Shown: one piece after another, positions 16,466-24,790 of the stretch
Layout: each line of letters begins with the position of its first letter
Numbering within the stretch: the stretch's first letter is position 1
Source of the DNA: Kumtagia sp964244725
Lineage (GTDB): Bacteria > Pseudomonadota > Alphaproteobacteria > Rhizobiales > Rhizobiaceae
Length of the DNA stretch: 64,000 nt
Reading direction: 5' to 3'
Assembly (NCBI GenBank): GCA_964244725.1
Contig: CAXTJQ010000003.1
Location: forward strand, 248,001 to 312,000
Program-made: the position numbers and the translations under genes
The notes under the pieces: generated by a model
Seen by the model: only the letters and a program-made list of their open reading frames with translations
The model's database searches: none
Told to the model about the DNA's origin: nothing

Positions 16466-18682
16466 TTAGCTTCCCATGAACGCAGGAAACCATGATTCAT
16501 GCGCCGCGCGCAACGCCGCGACCGGTATCGCACGGGCCTCGCCGAGCTTCAAGGACGACCCGCCCGTCCTGCCGATGCATGGCGCCCGAATATTCAGCGA
16601 CCGCGCCTCGTCGACGATTTCGCATAGCAATGCATCGTCGAACAGCATTGTCACCAGGTAGCGGCCTTGGTCCTCTCCAAAGAAGAGCGGAACCTGATCC
16701 CATTCCTCGGGAACCTCGATCGTCGCGCCGATCCCGGACGCCATCGCCATTTCGGCCAGAGCAACGGCGATCCCGCCATCGGAAACATCATGGACGGCCG
16801 TCGCCGCGCCGCGTCGTATCAGTGTTCGCGCGAAGTCCCCGACGCGTTTCTCATGCGCAAGGTCGACCGGCGGCGGCGGCCCATCCGTCCTGCCGTGTAG
16901 GTCGCGCAGGTAAATCGACTGTCCCAGGTGCGTTCCGAACCGATCCGGCGCGCCGACCAGCAGGATCGCCTGACCCTCGGCCGCGAAGCCGATGCGCGCC
17001 ATTTTCGACCAGTCGTCGATCAGGCCGACGCCGCCGATTGTAGGCGTGGGCAGGATGCCCTGGCCGTTGGTCTCGTTGTAGAGCGATACGTTGCCGGAGA
17101 CGATCGGGAAATCGAGGACGCGGCAGGCCTCGCTGATTCCCTCGATCGCCCTGACCAACTGCCCCATGATCTCGGGACGCTCCGGATTGCCGAAATTGAG
17201 ATTGTCGGTCGCCGCGAGCGGTTCGGCGCCGCAGGCCGTGAGGTTGCGCCAGCATTCGGCCACTGCCTGCTTACCGCCCTCGAACGGATCGGCCTCGCAG
17301 TAGCGAGGCGTCACGTCCGAGGAAAAGGCCAGCGCCTTGGTCGGGTGGCCGTCGACGCGCACGACGCCGGCATCGCCCCCTGGGATTTGCAGCGTGTTGG
17401 CGAGGATCAGCGTATCATACTGCTCCCAGACCCAGCGCCGGCTCGACAGCGCCGGTCCCCCGAGCATCGCGAGCAACGCATCGGCGATGTCGGTTTGCGG
17501 GATATCATCGGCGGCGAGCGGCTTCGGCACGATCGGCGCCGTCCAGGGGCGGTCGTATTCTGGAGCCTGATCGCCGAGATCCTTGATCGGCAAATTGGCC
17601 ACTTCCTCGCCTCGGTGGAGGACGCGGAAGCGCAGATCGTCGGTCGTCCTGCCGACGATCGCGAAATCCAGCCCCCATTTGACGAAGATCGCCTCCGATT
17701 CGGTTTCCTTTTCGGGCCGCAGCACCATGAGCATGCGCTCCTGGCTTTCCGACAGCATCATCTCGTAGGCCGTCATGCGCTCTTCTCGAACCGGCACGCG
17801 GTCGAGATCGAGCTCGATGCCGAGGTCGCCCTTGGCGCCCATCTCGACCGCCGAGCAGGTGAGGCCGGCGGCGCCCATGTCCTGTATGGCGATCACCGCG
17901 CCGGTCGCCATCAGTTCGAGGCAGGCTTCGAGCAGGCATTTCTCGGTGAAGGGATCTCCGACCTGGACGGTCGGCCGCTTCTCCTCGATCCGGTCGTCGA
18001 ACTCGGCTGACGCCATCGTCGCGCCGCCGACGCCGTCGCGGCCGGTCTTGGCGCCGAGATAGACGACCGGCAGGCCGACGCCCTTGGCCTCCGACAGAAA
18101 GATCGCATTGGTGTTGGCGATGCCGGCGGCGAACGCATTGACCAGGATGTTGCCATTGTAGCGCGCGTCGAAATTGACCTCGCCGCCGACGGTCGGCACG
18201 CCGAAGGCGTTTCCGTAGCCGCCGACGCCCGACACGACGCCGGCAACCAGATGCCTGGTACGGGGATGGTCAGGTGCGCCGAAGCGCAGCGCATTCATGG
18301 CAGCGATCGGCCTTGCCCCCATGGTGAAGACGTCGCGCAGGATGCCGCCGACCCCGGTCGCCGCACCCTGGTAGGGTTCAATAAAGGAGGGATGGTTGTG
18401 GCTCTCCATTTTGAAGACCACGCACTGGCCGTCGCCGATGTCGACGACGCCGGCGTTCTCGCCCGGTCCCTGGATCACGCGCGGCCCCTTGGTGGGCAGC
18501 GTGCGCAGCCACTTCTTCGATGATTTGTACGAGCAATGCTCGTTCCACATGGCGGAAAAAATGCCGAGTTCGGTAAAACTCGGCTCGCGCCCGATCAGGT
18601 CGAGGATGCGCTGGTATTCGTCCGGCTTCAGGCCGTGCGATTTGACCAGCGCGTCGGTGATGGCGACCGTGTTCGAGATCAT
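16466..18682 (-). CDS. purL: phosphoribosylformylglycinamidine synthase subunit PurL
   Basis: Large ATP-dependent subunit (738 residues, the small PurL form) that converts FGAR plus ammonia to FGAM, step four of purine synthesis; it works with PurQ and PurS encoded upstream. Recognisable segments are FSAMWNEHCSYKSSKKWL near the N-terminus, MESHNHPSFIEPYQGAATG, and the repeated AIRS-synthase-like halves (ALKGAGG-type IQDMGAAGLTCS and VHDVSDGGIAVALAEMA). The start codon lies 4 bases after the lipoprotein gene, so translation is coupled. Confidence 0.97.
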   Translation of the reverse strand: MISNTVAITDALVKSHGLKPDEYQRILDLIGREPSFTELGIFSAMWNEHCSYKSSKKWLRTLPTKGPRVIQGPGENAGVVDIGDGQCVVFKMESHNHPSFIEPYQGAATGVGGILRDVFTMGARPIAAMNALRFGAPDHPRTRHLVAGVVSGVGGYGNAFGVPTVGGEVNFDARYNGNILVNAFAAGIANTNAIFLSEAKGVGLPVVYLGAKTGRDGVGGATMASAEFDDRIEEKRPTVQVGDPFTEKCLLEACLELMATGAVIAIQDMGAAGLTCSAVEMGAKGDLGIELDLDRVPVREERMTAYEMMLSESQERMLMVLRPEKETESEAIFVKWGLDFAIVGRTTDDLRFRVLHRGEEVANLPIKDLGDQAPEYDRPWTAPIVPKPLAADDIPQTDIADALLAMLGGPALSSRRWVWEQYDTLILANTLQIPGGDAGVVRVDGHPTKALAFSSDVTPRYCEADPFEGGKQAVAECWRNLTACGAEPLAATDNLNFGNPERPEIMGQLVRAIEGISEACRVLDFPIVSGNVSLYNETNGQGILPTPTIGGVGLIDDWSKMARIGFAAEGQAILLVGAPDRFGTHLGQSIYLRDLHGRTDGPPPPVDLAHEKRVGDFARTLIRRGAATAVHDVSDGGIAVALAEMAMASGIGATIEVPEEWDQVPLFFGEDQGRYLVTMLFDDALLCEIVDEARSLNIRAPCIGRTGGSSLKLGEARAIPVAALRAAHESWFPAFMGS

Positions 18683-18686
18683 CGCC

Positions 18687-19106
18687 TCAGGCCGCGGCCG
18701 AACAGGATGTGTCGCCGGCCGACCAGCGCGTCAGGTCGGAGGTGACGCGCCCGCCGAGCGGCTCGGAAAGCAGCGGCCCGAAAGCGTGCACCTTCGACGA
18801 AGCGCCCGTCGCCTGGACCACGAGGAGCGGTTTGCCGCCGTAATTCCGCGCCGGCACCAGCAGGAAGCGCGGCTGCCCGCCGAAAGCGTTCAGCTCGTTG
18901 GCGAATTTGTACGGTTTGAAAGCCGGATCCTTGGCGGCGAACCAGCATTTGTGCGCGGCTGTCGCCACCACCTCCATCGCCCGCAATGACGCGCTCTTGC
19001 CGCTGCTAACGATGTTGACCTCCGGCGGCTTGGACTGACAGGCGGAAAGAACGGCCAAGGCTGCCAAGGTTGCCAAGGGCAGGGCGGTCAGGCGCAGGAA
19101 TCGCAT
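18687..19106 (-). CDS. putative lipoprotein in the purine operon
   Basis: Unrecognised 139-residue envelope protein. The ATG at 19106 starts a typical lipoprotein signal (MRFLRLTALPLATLAALAVL) ending in the lipobox LSAC at about residue 22. The remainder is a compact globular domain with two further cysteines (one in HKCWF, one near the end in DTSCSAA) that could pair. It lies between purQ and purL, 40 bases after purQ and 4 before purL. No link to purine synthesis is evident. Confidence 0.7.
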   Translation of the reverse strand: MRFLRLTALPLATLAALAVLSACQSKPPEVNIVSSGKSASLRAMEVVATAAHKCWFAAKDPAFKPYKFANELNAFGGQPRFLLVPARNYGGKPLLVVQATGASSKVHAFGPLLSEPLGGRVTSDLTRWSAGDTSCSAAA

Positions 19107-19146
19107 CGGCTTATCCGCATTGCTGGTGACGAGTGGAAAATCGGCT

Positions 19147-19815
19147 TCAGGCCGCGAGGCCCAACGCGCTTTCGAACAGGCCGCGGCCGTCGGTTCCGCC
19201 ATGCGCCGCCTCGACGAGATTTTCGGGATGCGGCATCAGGCCGAGGACGTTGCCCGCCGGATTGACGATGCCGGCGATGTCGTTCAGCGAGCCGTTGGGG
19301 TTTGTCCCGTCGGCATAGCGGAACGCCACCTGACCCTCGCCTTCGATGCGCGCGAGGGTTTCGGCGTCGGAGAAGTAGTTGCCGTCATGGTGCGCGACCG
19401 GCGCGCGGATGATCTGGCCCGGCGTGTAGTTCCTCGTAAACGCTGTGTCGGCGTTGGCGACCGACAGCTTCACTTCGCGGCAGACGAATTTCAGCGAGGC
19501 ATTGCGCATAAGCGCGCCCGGCAAAAGCCCGGCCTCCAGCAGAATCTGAAAACCGTTGCACACGCCGATAACCGGCACGCCTTGCGCGGCCTTCCGCGCC
19601 ACCGCCTGCATCACCGGCTTACGCGCCGCAATCGCGCCGCAACGCAGATAATCGCCGAACGAGAAACCACCCGGGATGACGATCAGGTCGACCTCGGGTA
19701 TTTCGGTCTCCGTTTGCCAGACTGTCACCGGCGCCCGCCCGGAAATCATGGTCAACGCCGCCATCATGTCGCGGTCGCGGTTGAGGCCGGGAAGCAGGAT
19801 GACGGCGGATTTCAT
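19147..19815 (-). CDS. purQ: phosphoribosylformylglycinamidine synthase glutaminase subunit PurQ
   Basis: Class I glutamine amidotransferase (222 residues) that supplies ammonia to PurL. The nucleophile Cys86 lies in VIGVCNGFQIL, the oxyanion/glycine segment is PGGFSFGDYLRCG, and the catalytic His-Glu pair is in GLMPHPENLVE. Its ATG overlaps the stop codon of the preceding HNH gene by 4 bases (ATGA), so it is translationally coupled to that gene rather than directly to purS. Confidence 0.96.
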   Translation of the reverse strand: MKSAVILLPGLNRDRDMMAALTMISGRAPVTVWQTETEIPEVDLIVIPGGFSFGDYLRCGAIAARKPVMQAVARKAAQGVPVIGVCNGFQILLEAGLLPGALMRNASLKFVCREVKLSVANADTAFTRNYTPGQIIRAPVAHHDGNYFSDAETLARIEGEGQVAFRYADGTNPNGSLNDIAGIVNPAGNVLGLMPHPENLVEAAHGGTDGRGLFESALGLAA

Positions 19816-20390
19816 GGAGCTTCATGACACTCGCGTCGACCGACCCAGAGCACCAAGTGATCCAATGCGGGAAAAGATGTGGGCAGATTGCGAATGGAAA
19901 ACGCGAGCTGGTATTTCGCCTCAGCCTCGAGCGGTTCGTCTAAAATACCCATCTCGTCACATCTTGAAAGCACTATTTTCAAATACCGGCGGAGGACAAA
20001 TATGCTTGGAAACATACCTTTTTTCGACAGCCACGCCATCATGTCGTGTTTGTTTTTCGAACTGTTGCACGGCCGACAAGCCCAAACCAGATTGTCTGCC
20101 TCGTCCATTCCGTGCCGAGCTCGCGGTATCATATGGTCGAGCGACAAATGCGAGTCATGGCCGCAATAGACGCAAATTTGCGGAAGCTTCATTTTGAGCC
20201 GCTCGTCATCATAGAGAGAGCGCACAGACATTTTTCCCGACTTGAGACCATGAAACAATTTGCTTCGTATGATCTGGTCAACGGGGCGATAATTCACGAG
20301 ACCGGCATCAAGCGCGGCATGAGCGCGCGCGAGATTTCCGTAGGACCAATAGATTTGGTCGCGAATGGTGATGATTTCAGGTCTTCCCAT
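19812..20390 (-). CDS. HNH endonuclease inserted between purS and purQ
   Basis: Predicted DNA-cleaving enzyme of 192 residues. The HNH core is intact: CVYCG (Cys73, Cys76), LDHMIPRARHG (Asp85-His86), DNLVWACRPCNSSKN (Asn100, Cys105, Cys108), i.e. a zinc-stabilised beta-beta-alpha-metal nuclease. N- and C-terminal parts are unrecognised. It starts 9 bases after purS and ends overlapping purQ by 4 bases, so it is fully embedded in the purine operon. The DNA is visibly AT-richer than purQ and purL, suggesting acquisition. It could be a homing-type, restriction or phage-defence enzyme; no partner gene is adjacent. Confidence 0.85.
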   Translation of the reverse strand: MGRPEIITIRDQIYWSYGNLARAHAALDAGLVNYRPVDQIIRSKLFHGLKSGKMSVRSLYDDERLKMKLPQICVYCGHDSHLSLDHMIPRARHGMDEADNLVWACRPCNSSKNKHDMMAWLSKKGMFPSIFVLRRYLKIVLSRCDEMGILDEPLEAEAKYQLAFSIRNLPTSFPALDHLVLWVGRRECHEAP

Positions 20391-20399
20391 CCCGTCTGC

Positions 20400-20639
20400 T
20401 CAATCCACCGCGACGCTGTAATTTTCGATCACCGTGTTCGCCAAAAGCTTCTCGCACATCGCCTTGAGATCGGCTTCGGCAGCGGCGCGGTCGCGGCCCC
20501 CGATCTCGATATCGAAGACCTTGCCCTGCCGCACCGAGGCGACGCCCAAGAACCCCAGGCTGTCGAGCGCACCCTCGATCGCTTTCCCCTGGGGGTCGAG
20601 CACACCCTTCTTGAGCGTGACCGTGACGCGCGCAATCAT
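20400..20639 (-). CDS. purS: phosphoribosylformylglycinamidine synthase subunit PurS
   Basis: Small bridging subunit (79 residues) that holds PurQ and PurL together and channels ammonia. The ATG at 20639 gives the expected MIARVTVTLKKGVLDPQGKA opening and the VRQGKVFDIEI and ANTVIENYSV segments. A longer frame to 20690 has no family support. It is the first clearly purine gene after the ParA-like gene. Confidence 0.94.
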   Translation of the reverse strand: MIARVTVTLKKGVLDPQGKAIEGALDSLGFLGVASVRQGKVFDIEIGGRDRAAAEADLKAMCEKLLANTVIENYSVAVD

Positions 20640-20759
20640 ACCCGACCTTCCACCAGAGCTTTTCCGCTCTGTAGCGCGGCGATCCGCCACTGAAAACAGA
20701 AACGGCCGCTCATCACAGCATTTTAGCGACGGGCGGCCGTCTCGATCGGCAAGAAGCGT

Positions 20760-21581
20760 TTAGCCCGCGGCGCGGCGCGCGGCTTTGGGACTTTCATTGG
20801 CGAATAGACCCGCGTCGCGCAGCATCCGGACGTTGAAGTCGAACCAGGTGCGCAATTCGCTCAGACCGGCCGCGGCCGTCCACAGATCGACGCCAAGCGT
20901 CTCGACGACCTCGTCTTCGTCCATTTCCAGAACGCGCTCGATGGAAACGCCTTCCTTCTCTATCGCCGGCCAGATTTCGGACTGGCACTTCGGCAGCTTC
21001 ATGTAGCTGATCTGATAGTCGCCCGCGGCCTTGTCGACCTGCTCCTGCAAGTTGGTCGTCAGGAACGGACCGCCGACATCGTTCTGGACCACGACCAGAC
21101 GCCCGAGCCGGAACGAATCGCGCTTCAGGATATCGTGCACCAGGTTTGCGACGTTATCGATCGCGTGCCGTTCGGCCTTGCAGATGCAGAGGAAGTCGAC
21201 CTTGGGCGAATTCTTCTTGTCCATCAGCTTCTTCAACTGGCGGTCCACCGACCAGTCCAGCAGGCTCGTTATGACATTTGCGCCGACATCGACGATGCTG
21301 TTGCCGGTCAGGAAGACATTGCCGATCCGGTCCCAGTAGCGGAGCGGCGCGTTCGCGTTGTTCTCGCTTCGAGCGGCCGTCAGGTTCGCGCCCACGCCAT
21401 ATTCCGTGACCTGGTCCGGGTAGAGTTTTCCGATTTTGGAATGACCTGAATCATCGAGGAAATCGGCGGCGACCAGCTTGTAGTTCTGGCCCAGACGCTT
21501 GCTCGCGAGATAGAGCAACTGCGCAAGCGTGGTTTTTCCCTGACCGCCCGCATGCGCGACGCTGATCAACGTATTGGACAT
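20760..21581 (-). CDS. ParA/MinD-like P-loop ATPase between purC and purS
   Basis: Predicted 273-residue cytoplasmic P-loop NTPase. The start at 21581 (MSNTLISV) is favoured because a GGGAG site lies 6 bases upstream. The P-loop is HAGGQGKTTLA (residues 10-20), close to the deviant Walker A KGGxGKT of ParA/MinD proteins but with Ala in place of the first (signature) Lys. VDFLCICKAERHAIDN and LGRLVVVQNDVGG resemble the following strands of the fold. No ParB, no DNA-binding partner and no centromere-like repeats other than the inverted repeat upstream are seen. It has its own 220-base upstream region. Function unknown; plasmid- or transfer-type origin is possible. Confidence 0.65.
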   Translation of the reverse strand: MSNTLISVAHAGGQGKTTLAQLLYLASKRLGQNYKLVAADFLDDSGHSKIGKLYPDQVTEYGVGANLTAARSENNANAPLRYWDRIGNVFLTGNSIVDVGANVITSLLDWSVDRQLKKLMDKKNSPKVDFLCICKAERHAIDNVANLVHDILKRDSFRLGRLVVVQNDVGGPFLTTNLQEQVDKAAGDYQISYMKLPKCQSEIWPAIEKEGVSIERVLEMDEDEVVETLGVDLWTAAAGLSELRTWFDFNVRMLRDAGLFANESPKAARRAAG

Positions 21582-21672
21582 TCTCATCTCCCAGTATCAT
21601 CGATCGAAGCCGGCATGGCGCCCCGGAAACGCCTCATCCCGCCGTTCATCGGCAGAATCATGGTTTCTCGAC

Positions 21673-21749
21673 CGTTAATGAATATTGACTCGACTGCCAT
21701 AAAACAGAAACACGGCTTCGACAACCAACGAATACATTATTCATTAACG
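21673..21749. repeat. perfect 12-bp inverted repeat upstream of the ParA-like gene
   Basis: CGTTAATGAATA (21673-21684) and TATTCATTAACG (21738-21749) are exact inverted copies separated by 53 bases, in an AT-rich patch between purC and the ParA-like gene. It could be a regulator or partition-protein binding site, or the ends of a tiny element. The rest of the 21582-21809 gap holds nothing else recognisable. Confidence 0.6.
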
Positions 21750-21809
21750 TAGAATCGCCGCTACTCGGCGTTCTAGAGATTGGTTAACTGCCGGGCGTTC
21801 CAGCCGCGC

Positions 21810-22601
21810 TCAGTGCGGTTTTCCCTTGCCGGTTCCCGACGCCACGAGGATGGGGCCTGCCGGACGCGGCGGCTCGTTCTCGTTCATGATGCCCAGCCGG
21901 CGCGCGACTTCCTGATAGGCCTCGACCAGACCGCCCATGTCGCGGCGGAATCGATCCTTGTCGAGTTTCTCGGCCGTTGTCGCATCCCACAGGCGGCAGG
22001 AGTCCGGCGAAATCTCGTCCGCGACCACGATCCGCATCATGTCGCCCTCGAACAGGCGGCCGCATTCGATCTTGAAATCGACGAGCTGGATGCCGATGCC
22101 GAGAAACAGGCCGGACAGGAAGTCGTTGACGCGGATCGCCAGCGCCATGATGTCGTCTATCTCCTGCGGGCTCGCCCAACCGAACGCCGTGACGTGCTCT
22201 TCGGAGACCATGGGATCGTCGAGCGCGTCCGCCTTGTAGTAGAATTCGATGATCGAGCGCGGCAGCACGGTGCCCTCCTCGATGCCGAGGCGCTTTGCGA
22301 GCGACCCGGCCGCGATATTGCGCACCACGACCTCCAGCGGGATGATCTCGACTTCCTTGATCAACTGCTCGCGCATGTTCAGCCGCCGAATGAAATGGGT
22401 GGGGATGCCCATCCGATTGAGCTGATTGAAGATATGCTCCGAGATCCGGTTGTTGATGACGCCCTTGCCGTCGATGACCTCATGCTTCTTCTTGTTGAAC
22501 GCGGTCGCATCGTCCTTGAAGAACTGGATGAGCGTGCCGGGCTCTGGTCCCTCATAAAGGATCTTTGCCTTGCCTTCGTAGATGCGGCGGCGGTTCTTCA
22601 T
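21810..22601 (-). CDS. purC: SAICAR synthetase
   Basis: Couples CAIR with aspartate, using ATP, to give SAICAR in purine synthesis. The ATG at 22601 gives 263 residues starting MKNRRRIYEGKAKILYEGP. Conserved blocks include FFKDDATAFNKKKH, VVVRNIAAGSLAKRLGIEEG (substrate loop), LVDFKIECGR and DEISPDSCRLWD. It is the first gene of the minus-strand purine block, divergent from the ATP synthase zeta-subunit gene, an arrangement common in rhizobia. Confidence 0.97.
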   Translation of the reverse strand: MKNRRRIYEGKAKILYEGPEPGTLIQFFKDDATAFNKKKHEVIDGKGVINNRISEHIFNQLNRMGIPTHFIRRLNMREQLIKEVEIIPLEVVVRNIAAGSLAKRLGIEEGTVLPRSIIEFYYKADALDDPMVSEEHVTAFGWASPQEIDDIMALAIRVNDFLSGLFLGIGIQLVDFKIECGRLFEGDMMRIVVADEISPDSCRLWDATTAEKLDKDRFRRDMGGLVEAYQEVARRLGIMNENEPPRPAGPILVASGTGKGKPH

Positions 22602-22866
22602 GATGCGTTCTCGAATTTCCTGACAGCGGCCTGTGGCAGGCCGCTTCGACTCGCCTGAACTTAGCATCAGGACATGCGTTTCAACCGCGGTCTCTAAAGC
22701 AATCGCGACGGTTGCTCAATCCGCAATCCGGCGCGGCCGCACCGTCAACTCATTATCGTCGCGCTGGCGCGTCGATCTCGGGTGTTGACCGGCGCGCGCC
22801 GTTTTGGTTTGTGCTGGCCGGACCTATATGGGACCCGCAATTCGAATTCCCAGCCGGAGGCTTAGC

Positions 22867-23187
22867 ATGAGCAACATGAAGGATCGCGAAGAGGGCTTCG
22901 AACGCAAATTCGCATTCGACGAGGAACTCCGCTTCCGGGCGACCGCGCGTCGCAACAAGCTGCTCGGCCTCTGGATCGCGCAGAAGCTCGGCAAGTCGGG
23001 CGCCGAGGCGGACGCCTACGCCAGGGAGGTCGTCAATTCCGACTTCGAGGAGGTCGGCGACCACGACGTCTTGCGAAAGGTCCGCAAGGATCTCGACGCG
23101 GCCAACGCAAATCTGTCCGATCTGCAGCTTCGCGGCGCGTTGGACGAATTCATGGCCCAGGCCGTGGAGCAGCTGCAGGGCAACTAG
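22867..23187 (+). CDS. ATP synthase F1 inhibitor subunit zeta (DUF1476)
   Basis: Small alphaproteobacterial protein that inhibits ATP hydrolysis by F1-ATPase, in the role that epsilon or IF1 plays elsewhere. The ATG at 22867 gives 106 residues (MSNMKDREEGFERKFAFDEE), all predicted helical, with the family hallmarks RFRATARRNKLLGLWIAQKL and the acidic C-terminal helices. The inhibitory function rests on family knowledge from Paracoccus; the sequence itself shows only the family match. Divergent from purC. Confidence 0.9.
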   Translation: MSNMKDREEGFERKFAFDEELRFRATARRNKLLGLWIAQKLGKSGAEADAYAREVVNSDFEEVGDHDVLRKVRKDLDAANANLSDLQLRGALDEFMAQAVEQLQGN

Positions 23188-23246
23188 GCGAATTCGGCCG
23201 GGTCCCGCGACAGGCGAGGCGACATGGGTCACAGGGAGGGACTTCG

Positions 23247-24029
23247 ATGAATCTGGCCGAGCGGCTTGCCGCGGATGAAGTCGTTATCACCGGCTGGTCC
23301 GGCGTGCCCGATCCGCTAACCGTCGAGATCATGGCGGCCCAGCCCTTCGATGCGATCACGCTCGACATGCAGCATGGCGGCCACAACGAGGACAGCGTCC
23401 TGCGCTCGATCGTGCCGGTCCGCCAGGCCGGCAAGCACGCGATCGTGCGCACGCCGGTCAATCGCTTCGACATGGCGAGCCGCGCGCTCGATTTCGGAGC
23501 CGAAGCCGTCATCGCGCCGATGGTCAATTCGGTGCGCGACGCCGAACTTTTCGCCAAGGCGATGAAGTATCCGCCTGTCGGCGAGCGGTCGTGGGGGCCG
23601 ACTTTCGGTTTTCCGCGCCTGAGGGGAACCACGCACCCCGCCTGGCTCGCCGAAACCAATGCCAGGACCGTCTCGATCGCCATGATCGAAACGCGCGCGG
23701 CGCTTGGGGTTCTCGACGACATCGTCGCGATGGCGGGCATCGACGCCGTATTCCTCGGTCCCTCCGACTTCTCGATCGCCTGGACCAATGGGGCAACCAT
23801 CGACCCGGTTCTCGAAGACATGATGGAGACCGTCGCGCAGGTCGCCAAGCGGGCGCGGGCGGCCGGCAAACACGCTGGTATTTTCCTGATGGATCCAAGC
23901 TTTGCCGGCCGATATGTCGAAATGGGCTATCGCTTCCTGGCCTTCGGCACGGAACACCGGATGATCGCGCTCGGCGCGGCGCGTCTGCTGACGGATGCCC
24001 GCAACTCGCTTGGCTCGTCGGCTCCATAG
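23247..24029 (+). CDS. HpcH/HpaI family aldolase
   Basis: Class II pyruvate-type aldolase (260 residues) related to 4-hydroxy-2-oxoheptanedioate aldolase. The TIM-barrel metal and substrate residues are visible in ITLDMQHGGH, IVRTPVNR (pyruvate-binding Arg), AVIAPMVNS, VSIAMIETRAAL (metal Glu) and VFLGPSDFSIAW (metal Asp). An AGGGAGG-type ribosome site precedes the ATG. No aromatic-degradation genes lie nearby, so the physiological aldol substrate is unknown. Confidence 0.87.
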   Translation: MNLAERLAADEVVITGWSGVPDPLTVEIMAAQPFDAITLDMQHGGHNEDSVLRSIVPVRQAGKHAIVRTPVNRFDMASRALDFGAEAVIAPMVNSVRDAELFAKAMKYPPVGERSWGPTFGFPRLRGTTHPAWLAETNARTVSIAMIETRAALGVLDDIVAMAGIDAVFLGPSDFSIAWTNGATIDPVLEDMMETVAQVAKRARAAGKHAGIFLMDPSFAGRYVEMGYRFLAFGTEHRMIALGAARLLTDARNSLGSSAP

Positions 24030-24061
24030 GTCGCTACCGTGGCGATCGGACTCGACAACAG

Positions 24062-24076
24062 GAACGGAACAGGTAC
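24062..24076 (+). promoter_or_regulatory. LexA-type (SOS) box upstream of ssb
   Basis: GAACGGAACAGGTAC is GAAC-N7-GTAC, the same form as the box upstream of recA; the two share G-A-A-C-N-N-A-A-C-A-N-G-T-A-C. It lies 111 bases before the ssb start, as expected for SOS control of ssb. Confidence 0.55.
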
Positions 24077-24186
24077 GAATGGAACTGTGGACAGGGCGCG
24101 GGAGCCGGGCATCATGGCGGCGCCGCCATGGCGGGTTCTGTAGGATGTGGCTTAGATAGACAATTTAGGACAAGCGGAGAAACGAC

Positions 24187-24696
24187 ATGGCAGGCAGCGT
24201 CAACAAGGTCATTCTGGTCGGCAATCTCGGGGCCGATCCCGAAATCCGCCGGCTGAATTCGGGCGAGCCGGTGGTCAATTTGCGCATCGCGACATCGGAA
24301 AGCTGGCGCGACAAAAGCTCGGGCGAGCGCAAGGAAAAGACCGAATGGCATTCGGTCGTGATCTTCAACGACAATCTGGCGAAGGTCGCCGAGCAATATC
24401 TGAAGAAAGGCGCGAAGGTCTATATCGAAGGCGCGCTCCAGACCCGCAAATGGGAAAAGGACGGCGTCGAACGCTACACGACGGAAATCGTGCTTCAGAA
24501 ATTCCGCGGCGAGATGCAGATGCTCGATTCACGCGGCGGCGGGGAGGGCGGCCAGGTCGCGTATGGCGGCGGCGTACAGTCGCGTGGCGGATCCGATTTC
24601 GGACAGTCCGGACCGGCTGATAGCTACGGGTCTAACCGTGGCGGCGAGAAGGGCGGCGGTTCGTCGCGCGACTTGGACGATGAGATTCCGTTCTGA
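24187..24696 (+). CDS. ssb: single-stranded DNA-binding protein
   Basis: Protects and organises single-stranded DNA in replication and repair. The 169-residue protein has an N-terminal OB fold (MAGSVNKVILVGNLGADPEI, KTEWHSVVIFNDNLAKVAEQ, KGAKVYIEGALQTRKWEKDG), a Gly-rich flexible linker and the acidic tip DLDDEIPF that recruits partner enzymes. A ribosome site (GCGGAG) precedes the ATG. A probable LexA box lies upstream. Confidence 0.97.
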   Translation: MAGSVNKVILVGNLGADPEIRRLNSGEPVVNLRIATSESWRDKSSGERKEKTEWHSVVIFNDNLAKVAEQYLKKGAKVYIEGALQTRKWEKDGVERYTTEIVLQKFRGEMQMLDSRGGGEGGQVAYGGGVQSRGGSDFGQSGPADSYGSNRGGEKGGGSSRDLDDEIPF

Positions 24697-24790
24697 CGCG
24701 GACTATGCGGGCGCCCCGGTCTTGATTTAGGATGTTGGATGGTTGGGTCGTTCCGTGGCAAATTCAGAGCCCGGAATGGAGGGGCGTCAC

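Noticed and set aside
24067..24085. Alternative GAAC pairs in the ssb upstream region
   Set aside because: Other GAAC tetramers there (24067, 24082) do not have the N7 spacing required for a LexA site.
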